Both the position numbers and the translations under genes were made by a program. This document shows, one piece after another, positions 46,960 to 59,713 of a stretch of DNA of 64,000 bases (position 1 is its first letter; each line of letters starts with the position of its first letter). The notes beneath the pieces are model-generated. The model did no database searches, had not been told where the DNA came from, and saw nothing but the letters and a program-made list of their open reading frames with translations. Source of the DNA: Liolophura sinensis (lineage: Eukaryota; Mollusca; Polyplacophora; Chitonida; Chitonidae); NCBI RefSeq assembly GCF_032854445.1, contig NC_088304.1, forward strand, positions 18,947,850 through 19,011,849, read 5' to 3'.

Positions 46960-49069
46960 AAACAAATTCCATGCAGATGCAGATTGTTTTTCTGATTATT
47001 CAATCACGATTTTGGGAGAGATGGATAAGCTACGTGTAATGGTAACCGTTCACCAGGAGAACGGCCTTGTAATTATAGCGTCTGACTGAATAAATAAGTC
47101 AACAACTTTACCAAACTTTTTAAAAAGCGTGGAAGGACCTCTATGGTAAGGTTTGTTATTGTTTGCAGTCAACTTTTGTAATTATCCACAAACCCACATG
47201 TACCCACAAACTTGTGCGCCAACTGAACTGGTGGAAAGATTTGGGTGGTACGGTTTTCTGTTTTGTGGTAAGGTTTTCTGTTTTGTGAGATTACAATACT
47301 TCTGTAATCTGCAGCTTTGGGAAAACTGAGTTCAGTGAAACATTTTTGGTGCTTAGGTCTGAAATTTATTTGGGGTAAATACTTCGGTAATTGAAACGTG
47401 GTAAGGGGTATGGTTGGTAAGGTTTTCTGTTTTGTAAGGTCACAATACGTTTGTAATCAGCAACTTTGTAAACGTTGTGATAGGTACGTTTTGTTGTTTT
47501 GTAGTACGTGTATACGCAGAAGGCTCGTACGATTTGACGAAAGAGTCAGTATTTTCCAAGATTCAAATAACGATTGATGTGATCAGTGCGTATTATTTTC
47601 AGCTGTGTCTCTTTTTCTGTCGTCCTCGTATGTGAATGTTTGGCGTGTTACACAGCTCCTCTTTGTCGTATTTTTGGTTAAGAGTTCGAAACAGTATTGT
47701 GAGTACAATGACAATTATCTCTGTTTGCGTATCAAAAAACAAAAAAAAAATACTATGTGAATATTGTCATAAGGTGATGTGAAAAAGATCTACATTTTCC
47801 TTGATTTATCTATTTATTTGATTGGTGTTTTACGCCGTACTCAAGAATATTTCACTTTCACGCTGGCGGTCAGAATTATGGTGGGAGGAAACCGGACAGA
47901 GCCTGGGGCAAACTCCATTGTCCTTGAGTGAGTTGTAAGTGTGTTGAGATAGATTTGTCTAAATGGTTTTAAATATTCAAGCTGTGGACATGCGCTTTAT
48001 GCTGTGTAGAAGGACACTGTTTTTTGGAATGTGTCATATTTTGTAATATTTGTGCATTAATACCGTTTTTTTTTTCTTTGGGAGGTGGGGTGGAGGAGGG
48101 GGGCGGTAAAAAGGAAAAAAATGATTTGAAAGTGTAAACTTGTGTGTAAGAAGTTGTAAGACTTAAAGAGAGAATCGGGAAATGTATGTCATTCAAACAT
48201 TTGCTCGTCTGAGTAGCCTTATACTAGTATACTGACAAAGTACGATGAACGTGACATACCGTGATGCAGCTCCTCAACACTGCTAGTTAAAACTGATAAA
48301 AACGAAGGAGAGGATGTGTTTTCCGCTGTTTTGTGTGTAGAGTGAATGATTTGTTCGTTATTTATGTAACGTTAATTGTTTGACTATGTTTATTGTATAT
48401 ACATCGGTATCACTTCCAGAATATGTTAAAACAGCTGTGTAGGGTTAGGGAAGCGTGACCTAGTCTCTTCTCCGCGTTGCTCTTTCCTTGTGCTAAATTC
48501 TGCTTTCTAGGATAACTGTAGCATTCTCCTGCGCATAGCCTGTGAACAAGGCATCATTATGTTCTTACCCTTGGTCTTTTCAATATATTAAACTTCAGTT
48601 ATTCTGTTTTTTGCTTTGGCAAAATAAATTGATTTGAACTCTTTGTAAAGTTTCTTTTGGACGTCAGTTTATATCAGATTTATCCGAAACGTTTTGTTGT
48701 GATTTTATATTTTAGGCTTAATTGGCCATGTAACGCATGTAGTCTCCGATGATGGAATCCAGCTTTTGGGGACTTCCCTGATTTTCTCGGCTGCATGTAG
48801 TGCTAACACAAGTGATTCATAAAAGCGATCATTGTTTTTGTTTTTCGCGATGAGGTTTAGCGCCACTTTCTACATTATTTCGGACATAACACGACGTTGT
48901 CCCCTTGTATAGCAACGTATTTATTGTGCTGCCTCACAGGAACGCCATGCCGAAGACACCAGAGACGAGGTCTCATCCATTCACATTTCATCAGGACATA
49001 AAATCTGGTGGGTTTCAACCAATATTTTGCTGAAATCGTCAGGAGATATAACCTAAAATTATAACAATT
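46960..49069. other. no gene recognised
   Basis: Contains a direct repeat of about 53 bp (GGTAAGGTTTTCTGTTTTGT at about 47271 and 47419), a truncated SINE A (47808-47925), a family B fragment near 48925-48990, and T-rich sequence with AATAAA near 48625. The last could be a 3' UTR, but no coding exon precedes it. Confidence 0.45.
47808..47925 (-). mobile_element. SINE family A, 5'-truncated
   Basis: Reverse-oriented tail and body, starting TTTATTTGATTGGTGTTTTA and ending in the CGGACAGAGCCTGGGG region. Confidence 0.85.
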
Positions 49070-49336
49070 ATGGGGCCTGCGTAACCGAGGTGCATGCTTC
49101 GCGCACCACCCTGGCGCAATGACACAGGAGCCCCTCACCAATGTGGTCGTTGCGAGTTCAAGTCCAGCTCATACTGGCTTCTCCGACCGTACGTGTGAAG
49201 GTCTGCCAACAACCTCCGGGTGGTCGTGGGTTTTCCCGATTTCCTCCCTCCATAATGCTGTTCGCCCTGGTATAAGTGAAATATTCTTGAGTACGGCGCA
49301 AAACACCAGCCAAATAAATAAATAAATAAATAAATA
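49070..49336 (+). mobile_element. SINE family A, full length, diverged head
   Basis: The head is altered (GGGCCTGCGTAACCGAGGTG), but the B box region GAGTTCAAGTCCAGCTC and the tail AAATAAATAAATAAA are intact. Confidence 0.85.
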
Positions 49337-49679
49337 CACCACATATATCTATGATGATGCTCTCATTTATGCAGTCCGATCCTTTCGTCAGAACCTCTAC
49401 AGAAAGTTGGTTACCTGATTGATTTAGCACTTATTAATATCGAATTAGCCGCTATAGCTTGGCATTCGTTATTCAAATAACAAATATATCGTGCTAGCAC
49501 CCAATTCGATATTCAGATCTGAAATAAATTGCTGAACGTACAGAATTCAGCACGTTTCGTCGTTTAATTGAATTTATGTCTTTTTATGTTTTTTTTATGT
49601 ATACTGACTCGAATATAATACAAACAGGTTTTTCGTTATTATAATCTCTTAATAAGGCGCTTATTCGAATTTGGTGCTA

Positions 49680-50215
49680 ACAAGAGTTTCATTATTCCAA
49701 CGACGATAAACGAATACGGTGTTAACAAGATTTTTGTTATCCCAACGACATTAAACGAATACGGTGCTAACAGGATTTTCATTTTTTCAACGACGATAAA
49801 CAAATACGGTGCTAACAGGATTTTCATTATTCCAACGACGATAAACAAATACGGTGCTAACAGGATTTTCATTATTCCAACGACGATAAACAAATAAGGT
49901 GCTAACAGGATTTTCATTATTCCAACGACGATAAAAGAATACGGTGCTAACAGGATTTTCATTTTCCCAACGACGATAAACAAATACGGTGCTAAAAGGA
50001 TTTTCATTTTTCCAACGACGATAAACGAATACGGTGCTAACAGGATTTTCATTATTCCAACGACGATAAACGAATACGGTGCTAACAGGATTTTCATTTT
50101 TCCAACGACGATAAACGAATACGGTGCTAACAGGATTTTCATTATTCCAACGACGATAAACGAATACGGTGTTAACAGGATTTTCATTATTCCAACCACG
50201 ATAAACGAATATGGT
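49680..50215. repeat. 45-bp minisatellite, about 12 copies
   Basis: Unit ACGACGATAAACGAATACGG plus TGCTAACAGGATTTTCATTATTCCA in slightly varied form. The 15-codon period leaves two long minus-strand frames open without a gene. Confidence 0.95.
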
Positions 50216-51894
50216 GCAAGGTTCTATAGCCATCAAGTCAATGAAGAACCGAATAACGAAAAACGTCGTGACAGAATATTTGAGTAAATTTCTTATAGGG
50301 CATCTGAATAATGAATAACGTGCCAGCGCCAGAATCGAACCAGCAAGTTTCAGGAGATATAAATTCAGTTAAGGAATCTTCTGCTGAATTCTGTACGTCC
50401 AGCAGGGTTAATCATCAATCATCAAAATGGTCAGGGACATTTCCGGTCTAAACAAGTCGGTCTCCAAGCTGGTTAAAAACGCATCATTTTCTCCAGTAAT
50501 GCTGTAACAGGTAACTTGTGAAGTACATCTTTATTCGAGCTACACAGAAAGTGTGGCGAGCACTGTGTCCCTTATTGATACTGAATTACTCAAAACCACG
50601 CGGTCTGCCCTATGTCCATCACGGTTCCTGTCCCTTATCCACGGAGTCTGTCGCGTATCCAAGGGGTCTAGCCGTTATCCAAGCTGTCTGGCAGCAATCT
50701 GCCTTCTGGAAGCCGGCCTTGTGAAGCTCGATGGAGGCCCTGTTGAAGCTCTCCAAATAGGCGAATGGCCTTTTCCCCATGGTCAGAAGTGTGTTGGCCA
50801 GAGTTGAAACGACATAACTGCCGTAACCTTTTCTCCTATGTTCAGGAAGCACATACAGGCTACCAAGGGCACCGTTCTGCAACTTATTTGAAGGCAACCA
50901 GGTCTCCTTGGTCAGTGAATAACCCCAGACTTGGATAAGTGTCGACGAGATGCATAACGTACGGAAAACATCCCGGACTCGTTTTCAATTTCCCGGAACA
51001 TGTGACTAACTGCACATGCGCTGAGGACAATTTGGCAGTTTTCGTGCCGTCAGGAAGGTCTCTGAAATGTATAAGTCAAAAATGTCAAGTATACATATAG
51101 AGTGTTAATTAAACTGGGTTAGCCTGTGCACGAACATGCTCCGTGTTACAGATGGGAAGCCTTATAGCCCCATGCAAAAACACTCAGAATAAAACCTAAG
51201 TGAAATATATTAGAAAATACCGGTACGCTTTGTTTTTAAATCAATTGAGTATGATCGTATAAAACTTACACTATTTTCAAATTTTCTTTCTTCACGAAAT
51301 AGATATTGGACCAGATAGCTTCACGCGTTTCCAGGTGGCAGCCATGTTTGTTAGCAACCTCTTCAATTATGGGGAGCTGGTCTGCAAATGTGCTTGTTTG
51401 AACTGCAACCGCAAATCAAAAACATTTTTATTAACGACAGATAATGATAAAATATATTTCCATATTCTCACAAAAAAAGCACAGCTAACAATTTATACAA
51501 TTTTCAAACTTCAATGTAACCATATAATGTCGATAATTTTTCTTGTGTTTCCATATTTCCATATACAGTATTTTCTTGTGATTTTTTATCGAATGATGGA
51601 ATGGCATTATCACAGCAAATCACTCATTTGCAGTTTTCTCTTAAGTTATTAAATTTATAAAAATAAAATAAAACAACTCAAAACAGAGAAAATGTCACCA
51701 GACACAAGTAAATGCCACCAACTTATATTAAACATTTATGGAAAAGTCCATTACACTAAAATATAAGCGGTGTGTGCCAGTCAACAATTCCGTCTGTGTC
51801 CAATAGATTCCCCAAAGCCGATTGGTCTAATCCAAACACGTCATATCTGTTAGCTAGATAATCGTACAACTGTCGCAAGGTACCATCATGTATA

Positions 51895-53175
51895 ACAGAC
51901 ACGTATACAGCAAAATCCTGTGTATTAACAGACACAAATACAGCACCATGCTGTATAACCTACATATATACAGCACCATCCTGTATATTAACAGACACAT
52001 ATACAGCACCATCCTGTATATTAACAGACATATATACAGCACCATCCTGTATAACAGACACGTATACAGCACCTTCCTGTATAACAGACACGTATACATC
52101 ACCACCCTGTATAACAGACACGTACACATCATCATCCTGTATGAAAGACACATATACAGCACCATCCTGTATAACAAACATATACAACACCATCCTGTAT
52201 AACAGACATATATACAGCACCATCCTGTATATTAACAGACACATACACAGCACCATCGTGTATAACAGACACGTATCCATCACCATCCTGTATAACAGAC
52301 ACACATACAGCACCATCCTGTATAACAGACACATATACAGCATCATGCTGTATAAGGCACATATACAGAACCATCCTGTATAACAGACACATATACAGTA
52401 CCATGCTGTATAACATACACATGTACAGTACCATCCTGTATAAGACACATATATAGCGCTATCCTGTATAACAGACACATATACAGCATCATGCTGTATA
52501 GTACACACATATACAGCACCATGCTGTGTTTGATAAACACGCATACAACACGATCCTATGTATAACAAACACGTATACAGCACCATCCTGTATAACATAG
52601 ACGTATACAGTGCCATCCTGTATAACAGACACATATATACAGTGCTATCCTGCATAAGACACATATATATGATACATATACAGTACAATTCTGCATATGA
52701 TAAACACTCATACAACACTATCCTATGTATAATAAACCCGTATACAGTACCATCTTGTATATAATAAACACGTATACATCACGATCCTGTATATAACAAA
52801 CACGTATACAGCACCATCCTGTATATAACAAACACGTATACAGCACCATCCTGTATATAACAAACACGTATAAAGCACTATTCTGTATAACAGACACGTA
52901 AACAGCACTACCCTGTATAAGAGACACATATACAGCACCATCCTGTATAACAGACATGTATACAGCACCATCCTATGTATAATAAACACGTATACAGCTC
53001 CATCCTGTATAACCAACATGTATATAGCACCATCCTGTATATAACAAACTCGTATATGCATCATCCTGTATAACCAACATGTATGCAGCACCATCCTGTA
53101 TATAACAAACACGTATACAGCACCATCCTGTATAACATACTGGTATACAACACCATCCTCTGTATAACAGATGTG
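51895..53175. repeat. 30-bp minisatellite, about 43 copies
   Basis: Unit CCTGTATAACAGACACATAT plus ACAGCACCAT, with a longer variant containing TATATTAACA. It lies between the first and second exon blocks of the GLYAT-like pseudogene. It gives many overlapping false frames rich in YRMVLYMCLL. Confidence 0.95.
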
Positions 53176-54371
53176 TGTATAGCGTAACATAACAAAACGA
53201 ACATTTTTTTCCACAAATTTTCTGAAATTGGCATTGTAAAGATATAAGGCTTATTGTTCATGGAATACCTCGTTGCCCATATCGTTGCTTGAATTTCTCA
53301 TTATCACAGCACATCGCACATTTCCACTGGTCTCATAAAACAATTCAAAATAGGGGGAAAATGTCACAAGACACAATTAAAATGTCTCCAGCCGATAAGG
53401 TTATATTTATATTTACCTTATTTATTTTTTTTTCACTTCTCGCAATAAAATCATGCGTTGTCTACTGAAATAAACAAAGTTAAAATTTCACCAGTATGAG
53501 GTTACACAGCCGTTGAAACGTTGAATTATCAAGTCACAAGAATCTCACTACTCCTTTTTAATATGACAAAACTCTCGGACAGGGAATTTGTGGATACCAT
53601 CACTGGGGCCTGGGGCCAGGGGCCTGGGGTCTGCTGGGTGACAATAAGCAGGCAATGACGCTTGTGTGAACTTTGGCACGTTCATTGAAGACCACTTTCT
53701 CTTCCGCCAATAATGTGTGCATATCTGTACGCCGCAAGTGGAAACGATCGTCAGTAGCTTGCCGAAGGTCTGAGGTTTACCCCGGGGTCACTTTGGTTAT
53801 TCTCCATCCATAGAAAGGCCCACCATATTATAAGTGAAACATTCTTGAGTATACGGCGTTAAACAACAATCAAATAAATACATAAGTGTATAAATAGATA
53901 GAAAACTATAAACAGTCTCCACATGCCAGGGGGTGCATGTCGAAAGCAATCCACACTGACGTAACCCTGCAGTATCAACCGAACATTCTCTTTTCGATTC
54001 CTATTAAAAAAAAACAGGGCTCATCAAATTCATTGACTGGAGGCTGACATTATGACGTCATGTCGTCACAACTTGACAAAAATTAGTGCTTGACAAAATG
54101 TTTGGGACAAGCTGTTCGATAGTGCATTAAATTTAAACCAGCCTTAAATCATAACACCAGTCTTATCACAACACAAAATAAATGTCGCTTTAGTTTGGAC
54201 TTGAGTTCATACCGGGCCAAGTTCTAATACAGTGTTGAACACCCGGGCGTTGTGTGCTAAGCATGCAGTGTGGTTACCAACGGATTCAACCTGAAACACT
54301 AGTGGAGCAGAGACAGTTTATACGTCACATTATATTCCATCTGGGTATGACACAGTATCAACCACCCTTAC
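53176..54371. other. no gene recognised (intron of the GLYAT-like pseudogene)
   Basis: Includes a block near 53290-53400 resembling 51600-51720 on the other side of the minisatellite, a GGGGCCTGGGGCCAGGGGCC run near 53606, and a SINE A remnant (53733-53885). Confidence 0.5.
53733..53885 (+). mobile_element. SINE family A, 5'-truncated, diverged
   Basis: The tail AAGTGAAACATTCTTGAGTA and AATCAAATAAATACATAAG are clear; the body is degraded. Confidence 0.7.
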
Positions 54372-54784
54372 CTCTACCTTTCCCCCCGACACATTCTTAG
54401 CAAGGAAGGCTTGGGGATCGGGCCAGGTATCCACCCAGAACTCCTGCCGATATTTACCATCAATGACATTCAGTGCATTGTCATACAGCTGAAAGAGAAG
54501 AAAATGTCAAAAATAACCGTCAAGACGAGTCTAGGAAATTAGTGGTGCTGATGGCTAAACTTTTTCTAAATGGGGGTGAAGCAAATTAACATTTGCCCCA
54601 ACTACAAGAGTAGTTAAAACGTTTCCCTTGTACAGCCAAAGATCCAGGTTCAGTTCCTACAGAATTCTGTGACAACATCGAAAACAACCATAATTTGACA
54701 TCATTAATTCCTCGTTAAGTCTTAACGACGTGGTACATATTACAAGTCCAGGAATTTGAAACAATAGCTCGCTGTTTAAAGTTC

Positions 54785-55250
54785 ATGCAGACGCAATTTA
54801 TGGGGTACGGCTCGTTTACATGGCAAAGTCCCTGTTCATGTAGTACAGACACTGTCTATGTGGTACAGACGCTGGTTATGTGGTATAAGCATTGTCTATG
54901 TGGTACAATCGCTTTATATCGGGTAGAGCCACTCCACGTGAGGTACAGCTGCTGCTTGTATGACACACCCGTTGCTTATGTGGTACAGCCGATACTGGCG
55001 TGGCACAGCCGATATTCATCTAGTACATCCGCTGCATGTCTGTTGAAGCCGAGGTAAATGTGGTACAAACAATGCTTACGCGTTTCAGGCGGTGCTTATG
55101 TGGTACAGTCGGTGTTTATGTGGTACAATCGTTGGTTATAATGTACAACCTATTTGTGTGTTTGATACAGCCGATGTATACGAGGTGTAACCGCTTTATA
55201 TGTGGTACAACCGTTGATTACGTAGTACTGTCAATGTATATGTTGGGGAC
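54785..55250. repeat. diverged 24-bp repeat field, about 19 units
   Basis: Units of the type TATGTGGTACAGCCGTTGCT recur every 22-26 bp with much variation. It is older than the other minisatellites here. Confidence 0.8.
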
Positions 55251-55339
55251 AGCCGCTTGGATAACACGGCAAACATGAGATCACACTCGAAGTCGGGGAA
55301 CCCCGGGACTAAAGACTTCAAAATGGTAGACCTACTTGC

Positions 55340-55575
55340 TGTTGCCTGGCTGGGCGCTCAGTACAGAGAGGTTACAGCAAGGAAGCGTGACTGTAATGTG
55401 GCTGGGTGGGATGTCATGCCTGGTGTCTTCGGCATGAAACGTATGTGGCGGCAGCACTTTGGCGGCATGAACTCGCTCTGCCGCAAGGAGACACAATATA
55501 TGCACTGACACCTAATGACTCCTCGTCATATGACTGAAAACTTGTTACGTACGAGGTTAAACCCCAAGTATACAT
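55340..55575 (-). repeat. dispersed repeat family B
   Basis: Same block order as 680-941, including TGGTGTCTTCGGCATGAAAC and GTCATATGACTGAAAACTTG. Confidence 0.7.
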
Positions 55576-55774
55576 ACATATGACCATGCAGTACACTCTA
55601 AATGTGGAGTGGAGGCTTAACAAGCATCTTTGACGCCTGAAAAAGTTTGACATGTCACACAATGTATCAAGATGCTAAACGCGTTTAGCAAATACCCCCC
55701 GAAGTATGTTTTATAATGTTTAATTGCTAAACACGATTAATGTAAACAAGTATTTGTCGCTTATTGACCACAGA

Positions 55775-56147
55775 GCATTTGTATGAGCATATCCGAACTA
55801 AACACAAAGTTGACACAAAACTAGGCACTTATCTACCTGAAAATGTGCAACTGCTTCACGCAAAAGTTAACACATTATTAAGAACACACGTAACAGCTAA
55901 ATGTCTACATGATGATTTTTATGGCGCTATTATTAAGTTCAATTGTCAACTGAACGTGTTTAGTGCAAACGTGTGTAGGCCTCCACACGTTCCAATTGCG
56001 CATGATCGCCATAGTACACGAGATCTTGTTGAAAACGAGGCTGGTAGTCTGCTCATTTTTGGAAGAGATGTCAAGAAGTGTCTCTGTATTTGGCGCTGCG
56101 GTACTGTTGCGTACTTTTTATACGTGCGATGTTGTTGTAGGCCTAGT
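55775..56147 (+). CDS. candidate exon, unknown gene
   Basis: Acceptor-like TTATTGACCACAG ends at 55774. The frame then stays open for over 120 codons (EHLYEHIRTKHKV ... FGRDVKKC), with a strong donor TAGTT|GTAAGT at 56147. The start HLYEHIRTKH resembles the end of a C2H2 zinc finger. It leaves in phase 1, as do the next two candidate exons. No family was recognised. Confidence 0.3.
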
Positions 56148-56468
56148 TGTAAGTTACATGCGGATTTTCTATTCTGTGCAGTTTCTCGTGGTAAACCTGT
56201 CATCTTTGACAATACGTAGGCCATACATCCGTAAGCTATCGCGTGGTAAACCTACTATTCCATACCATCACATGTACCTTGCACTTTTCTTTATAACAAA
56301 TATCGAAAATTCAATCTAACACGACGGCCACTTTTTTCACTATTAGTATCACTTCCGCTCACAGGAACACGGTAACTCGAGGCCTGTATGCACTGGGTAC
56401 TTCTCTACATTATAATATAGTCTAGATTTAATACAGTGTTTAGGCAAACAAGTCCCGATTGCTAGTCT

Positions 56469-56532
56469 TACCGCGTGCTAGTGTTACCGTGTGCTAGTGT
56501 TACCATGTGCAAGTGTTACCGTGTGTCTGTGT
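56469..56532. repeat. 16-bp tandem repeat, 4 copies
   Basis: Unit TACCGTGTGCTAGTGT with single-base variants. Confidence 0.85.
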
Positions 56533-57174
56533 AACTGCTACTTGTGCCAGCCTAGCAGTTATCATCCATGATCATGATCATCTCTGTAGGAGTGGGTAAT
56601 AAACTCTGGACAAACAGTTTCCAATTTTGTTCAAATCAGGCAAAAAGCTGATATATTTTAAACTTTAAACTGTCATCAATATGCAGCCACATGCGGCGTA
56701 AAGTTGAATTGAAGAGAAATCCTAGCTACAATGTAGAATGTAACAACATACATTAAATGCTGTTTGTTCATATTAACATACATTAACTGAATGCCATTTC
56801 AAAGTTATATGTAACATATTGCGCACTCTTGGGCGAACATGAATTATCCCATGCAGGGGATGTAAAACCTGACTAATGGTAGGTACAGGGCATCCTAGAT
56901 ACATTCACAAGTGCTATATATTACTTTGATTTTTATATAATATATACATTTATATGTTTATTTATTATTTTCTTTTCGTTTCTAAAGGCGTGAAGTGACA
57001 TTTTGCGCATGGATAATATAAATATAGGTATAAAATGGATGTAAACCATTCAGTTTATGTATGCCTGTTTATGTAGGTGCACACTTACAAAAGTTCAGTT
57101 TCAGAAAATTACATCTGACGTCTAAACCAGTTCCACTGTTTGAAAATAAATGAACTCACTAATTTGTGTTTCAG

Positions 57175-57255
57175 ATGAACTGATGTTAATGAATGCCTGG
57201 AGAAGACAAAGTGGAGAAGTCCAACAAACTTCTCCCACTTATGACCATTGTGCAG
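57175..57255 (+). CDS. candidate exon, unknown gene
   Basis: 81 nt between TTTGTGTTTCAG and GTAATA, phase 1 at both ends. It encodes ELMLMNAWRRQSGEVQQTSP and then TYDHCA. The other two frames hold stops. Not recognised. Confidence 0.35.
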
Positions 57256-57587
57256 GTAATACAGATTGACATATTATATTGCCCTTATACAATTGTATAT
57301 CATTATGACTCATTGCGTTTCTTCTTTGAAAAGAATATTTCATGAGTGAAAGAGAGTTAAGGAAAGAAACATTCAACATGTTAAATTCTAATGCTGGTAA
57401 CTGGCTCAGTATATGTCTACAGCATAATGTAATTACTGACAAAATTCATTATACTTTTATCTTGTTTACATTGACAGTACTTTAGCACAAGCATTGCGCT
57501 GCAAATTTTTAAGGTTATACTCCTTCATCTGTTCAGGGTCGACTCCGGCATCATCCGTGGTGGGGGTGGGGGGTGGGGCTGGGGGGT

Positions 57588-57690
57588 CATGGCTCTGTGG
57601 CACTGTTGGTTAGCGCGCTAGCGCAGCGTAATGACCCTGGAGTCTCTCACCAATGCGGTCGAGTCCAGCTCCAGCAAGTAATACGTGGAG
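57588..57690 (+). mobile_element. SINE family A, head only
   Basis: GTTGGTTAGCGCGCTAGCGC through CTCACCAATGCGGTC, without body or tail. Confidence 0.8.
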
Positions 57691-58064
57691 GTTTTCAGCT
57701 GCTTTGTGCATAAGTATTCAACATGTTTAGTATACCACGTGTTTTGGAGGTAAACATTGAATTGAACTGAATTGAATTGAATCTGAATTGAATGTTTATT
57801 CACCATACGTAAATATATGTATAAGTACATATCTCGTAAATGGCCGGAACAAAGTTCGTGGGAATTGTTCTATCCCTAAGTCATTATTATCAAATAACAA
57901 CAATACATGCTTGATGAGGAGCGATAATTACTGAACAACTGTATTAACAAAAAAAAATTTACTTGAGAAAAAACGAACATAGAAATGTGAGTTTTCCTAC
58001 AAAAACCTAACTTAACTATACAATAGTGTGAATAACATTTTGTGTGACACCTTCTGTCTCGTAG

Positions 58065-58220
58065 ATTGTATGACTAATATGAATCAAGTATTGTTAATTA
58101 AAAAATCTTTTAACCGGGATGTGAATAAAGACATGACATTGATTACTTTGAGATGGAGGAAGCCTACCCTTGGGGCTGATGATCTGATGAAATGTGTGGA
58201 TAGATTTGAAGTCAGAAAAG
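58065..58220 (+). CDS. candidate exon, unknown gene
   Basis: 156 nt between CTGTCTCGTAG and GTACAT, phase 1 at both ends. It encodes MTNMNQVLLIKKSFNRDVNK and then LRWRKPTLGADDLMKCVDRF. Phase fits the exon at 57175. Not recognised. Confidence 0.35.
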
Positions 58221-59431
58221 GTACATGGAGATTGAAAGAATAGGACCTGGTTGGGTAATTGTGAACGTTAGATTGTCTTTTGAACAGCTGTTCAAATTTG
58301 TGAAACATGTTTAGGATTCCCAGTCAAACAATAGCTTGTGCCCTCCACACGTTAAATGCCTCCACATTTCGACCTAAACACCTTTTTTCAATACATGTTT
58401 AGCAAACCATGTGCTCAAAAATTGAAAGCGAGAATGTGTGGAGCTTTGTGTTCAGGTTCTAAACACATATCTTGGTCTTTCTCTCTGTGTGAATACCAAG
58501 TAGCGCACCAAGTACCAACCGTTTGCAGTTTCAAAGGTCTGAGTATGATCATATTCAGACTTGAACCCGGGTCTCGACTACCGCCGTGCGGCCGTTGTGT
58601 ATAGGTGAATGCTATGTATATGGTATTTGTAATGTATCGCGGCATCCACAATAAAAAATCTTCATTTCATCACGCTAGCGATGCCCGACATCATCTGCCA
58701 TGATTTACTGAGTCATATTAACTCTTCAATGCCCTAAACTTTCCTTCATTAATATACATGATTCATGCTACAATCATATTCCACCGGAGTTAATGACACT
58801 GACAGGAGTTCAAAAGAAAGAAGTATGCCGTATATGGAATATCTTCATTTCACACTAGATGCAGAAGTGCTAGCGCAAAAATAACTCCTGCACATGAACG
58901 TGTTAAAAATCATCGGTGGGATGGTTATTTTGTGGCAAAATAGGCTTGATGGAAAATAGTGGCAAAACAATAACAACATAGGCTACATCGATCGGCTGTT
59001 CGACCTCTTTCGCCATCACCGGTATTACCTGGTGCGCAGTGACCCTCCACTTCCAGTTTGTTAAAATAAAATCACATCGATTACCGTTCATAGCACTGTT
59101 CATTGCTGTTGTATAATGTTGTGTCAAGGGATAAATCGGATCCGAATGTACTAACATTTGCTTCGAAACAAGGAAATGCACACTTATAAGGGACGATCAA
59201 TGATTGGCTGAAAATGCTCTGGTGGTAAATCCATTGGCTGTCGAAAGAGTGGGTTTCTGCACGCTGTTATATGTAGGCCTACAGTAAAGAAAGGGTGATT
59301 TCTATGCCTATAGCAAGTATCAACCTTGTTGACAGGAAGATGCGATAGCAGCTAAATCTCATTTTTCTGTTTTTTGGTTTTCTGACAGCTTAATTTCCAA
59401 TCCTGTGTGACAAATTAAGTTTCATCTTGCC
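58221..59431. other. no gene recognised
   Basis: Includes an 18-bp perfect palindrome TTTGAACAGCTGTTCAAA at 58279-58296. No coding signal found on either strand. Confidence 0.5.
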
Positions 59432-59680
59432 TGATTTCCCATCCTGACTTTCGGTTTCGTCCCCCATCCTGTCTGATAATTTCGTCCCTCATCATGTCTG
59501 ACAATTTCATTTTCTATCCTCTCTGACAGTTTATTCCCCCATCCAGTCTGACAAATCCATTTTCGATCCTGTCTGGTACTTTTTCCACCCATCCCATCGG
59601 ACAAATCCATTTTCGATCCTGTCTGATAGTTTCTTTTCCCCATCAAGTCCGACAAATCCATTCCCCATCTTGTCTGAAAA
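59432..59680. repeat. diverged ~29-bp minisatellite, about 8 units
   Basis: Variants of CATCCTGTCTGACAATTTC alternate with ATTCCCCATC-type spacers. It ends about 35 bp from the stop codon of the GLYAT-like gene, so it lies in its 3' UTR or just beyond. Confidence 0.8.
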
Positions 59681-59713
59681 CCCCAACACCCTTATTATCA
59701 GCTATCATCTGCA

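Larger units (their letters stand above)
50619..54488 (-). pseudogene. glycine N-acyltransferase-like gene, probably decayed paralogue
   Basis: Four exon-like blocks on the minus strand parallel the gene at 59714. 54488-54372 codes for a VDTWPDPQAFLA segment, the GLYAT VDSWPDF motif. 51869-51759 reads YDVFGLDQSALGNLLDTDGI, 51381-51270 reads LPIIEEVANKHGCHLET, and 51061-50619 holds the acetyltransferase fold with GSLYVLPEHRRKGYGSYVV. Two defects are visible. The second block meets an in-frame TAG where its splice donor should be, and no phase-compatible donor is seen. The last block loses frame at about 50885, with TAA at 50886-50884, just before the conserved GSLYV strand. Family members conjugate acyl-CoA to glycine or similar amines. 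No N-terminal exon was found. An expressed, unusually spliced gene is the alternative. Confidence 0.68.

Noticed and set aside
49639-50236. Two long minus-strand frames (KMKILLAPYSFIVVG and NENPVSTVFVYRRW repeats)
   Set aside because: Both are by-products of the 45-bp minisatellite, whose period is a multiple of three.
51854-53214. Many overlapping frames of up to 252 codons on both strands
   Set aside because: All arise from the 30-bp minisatellite.
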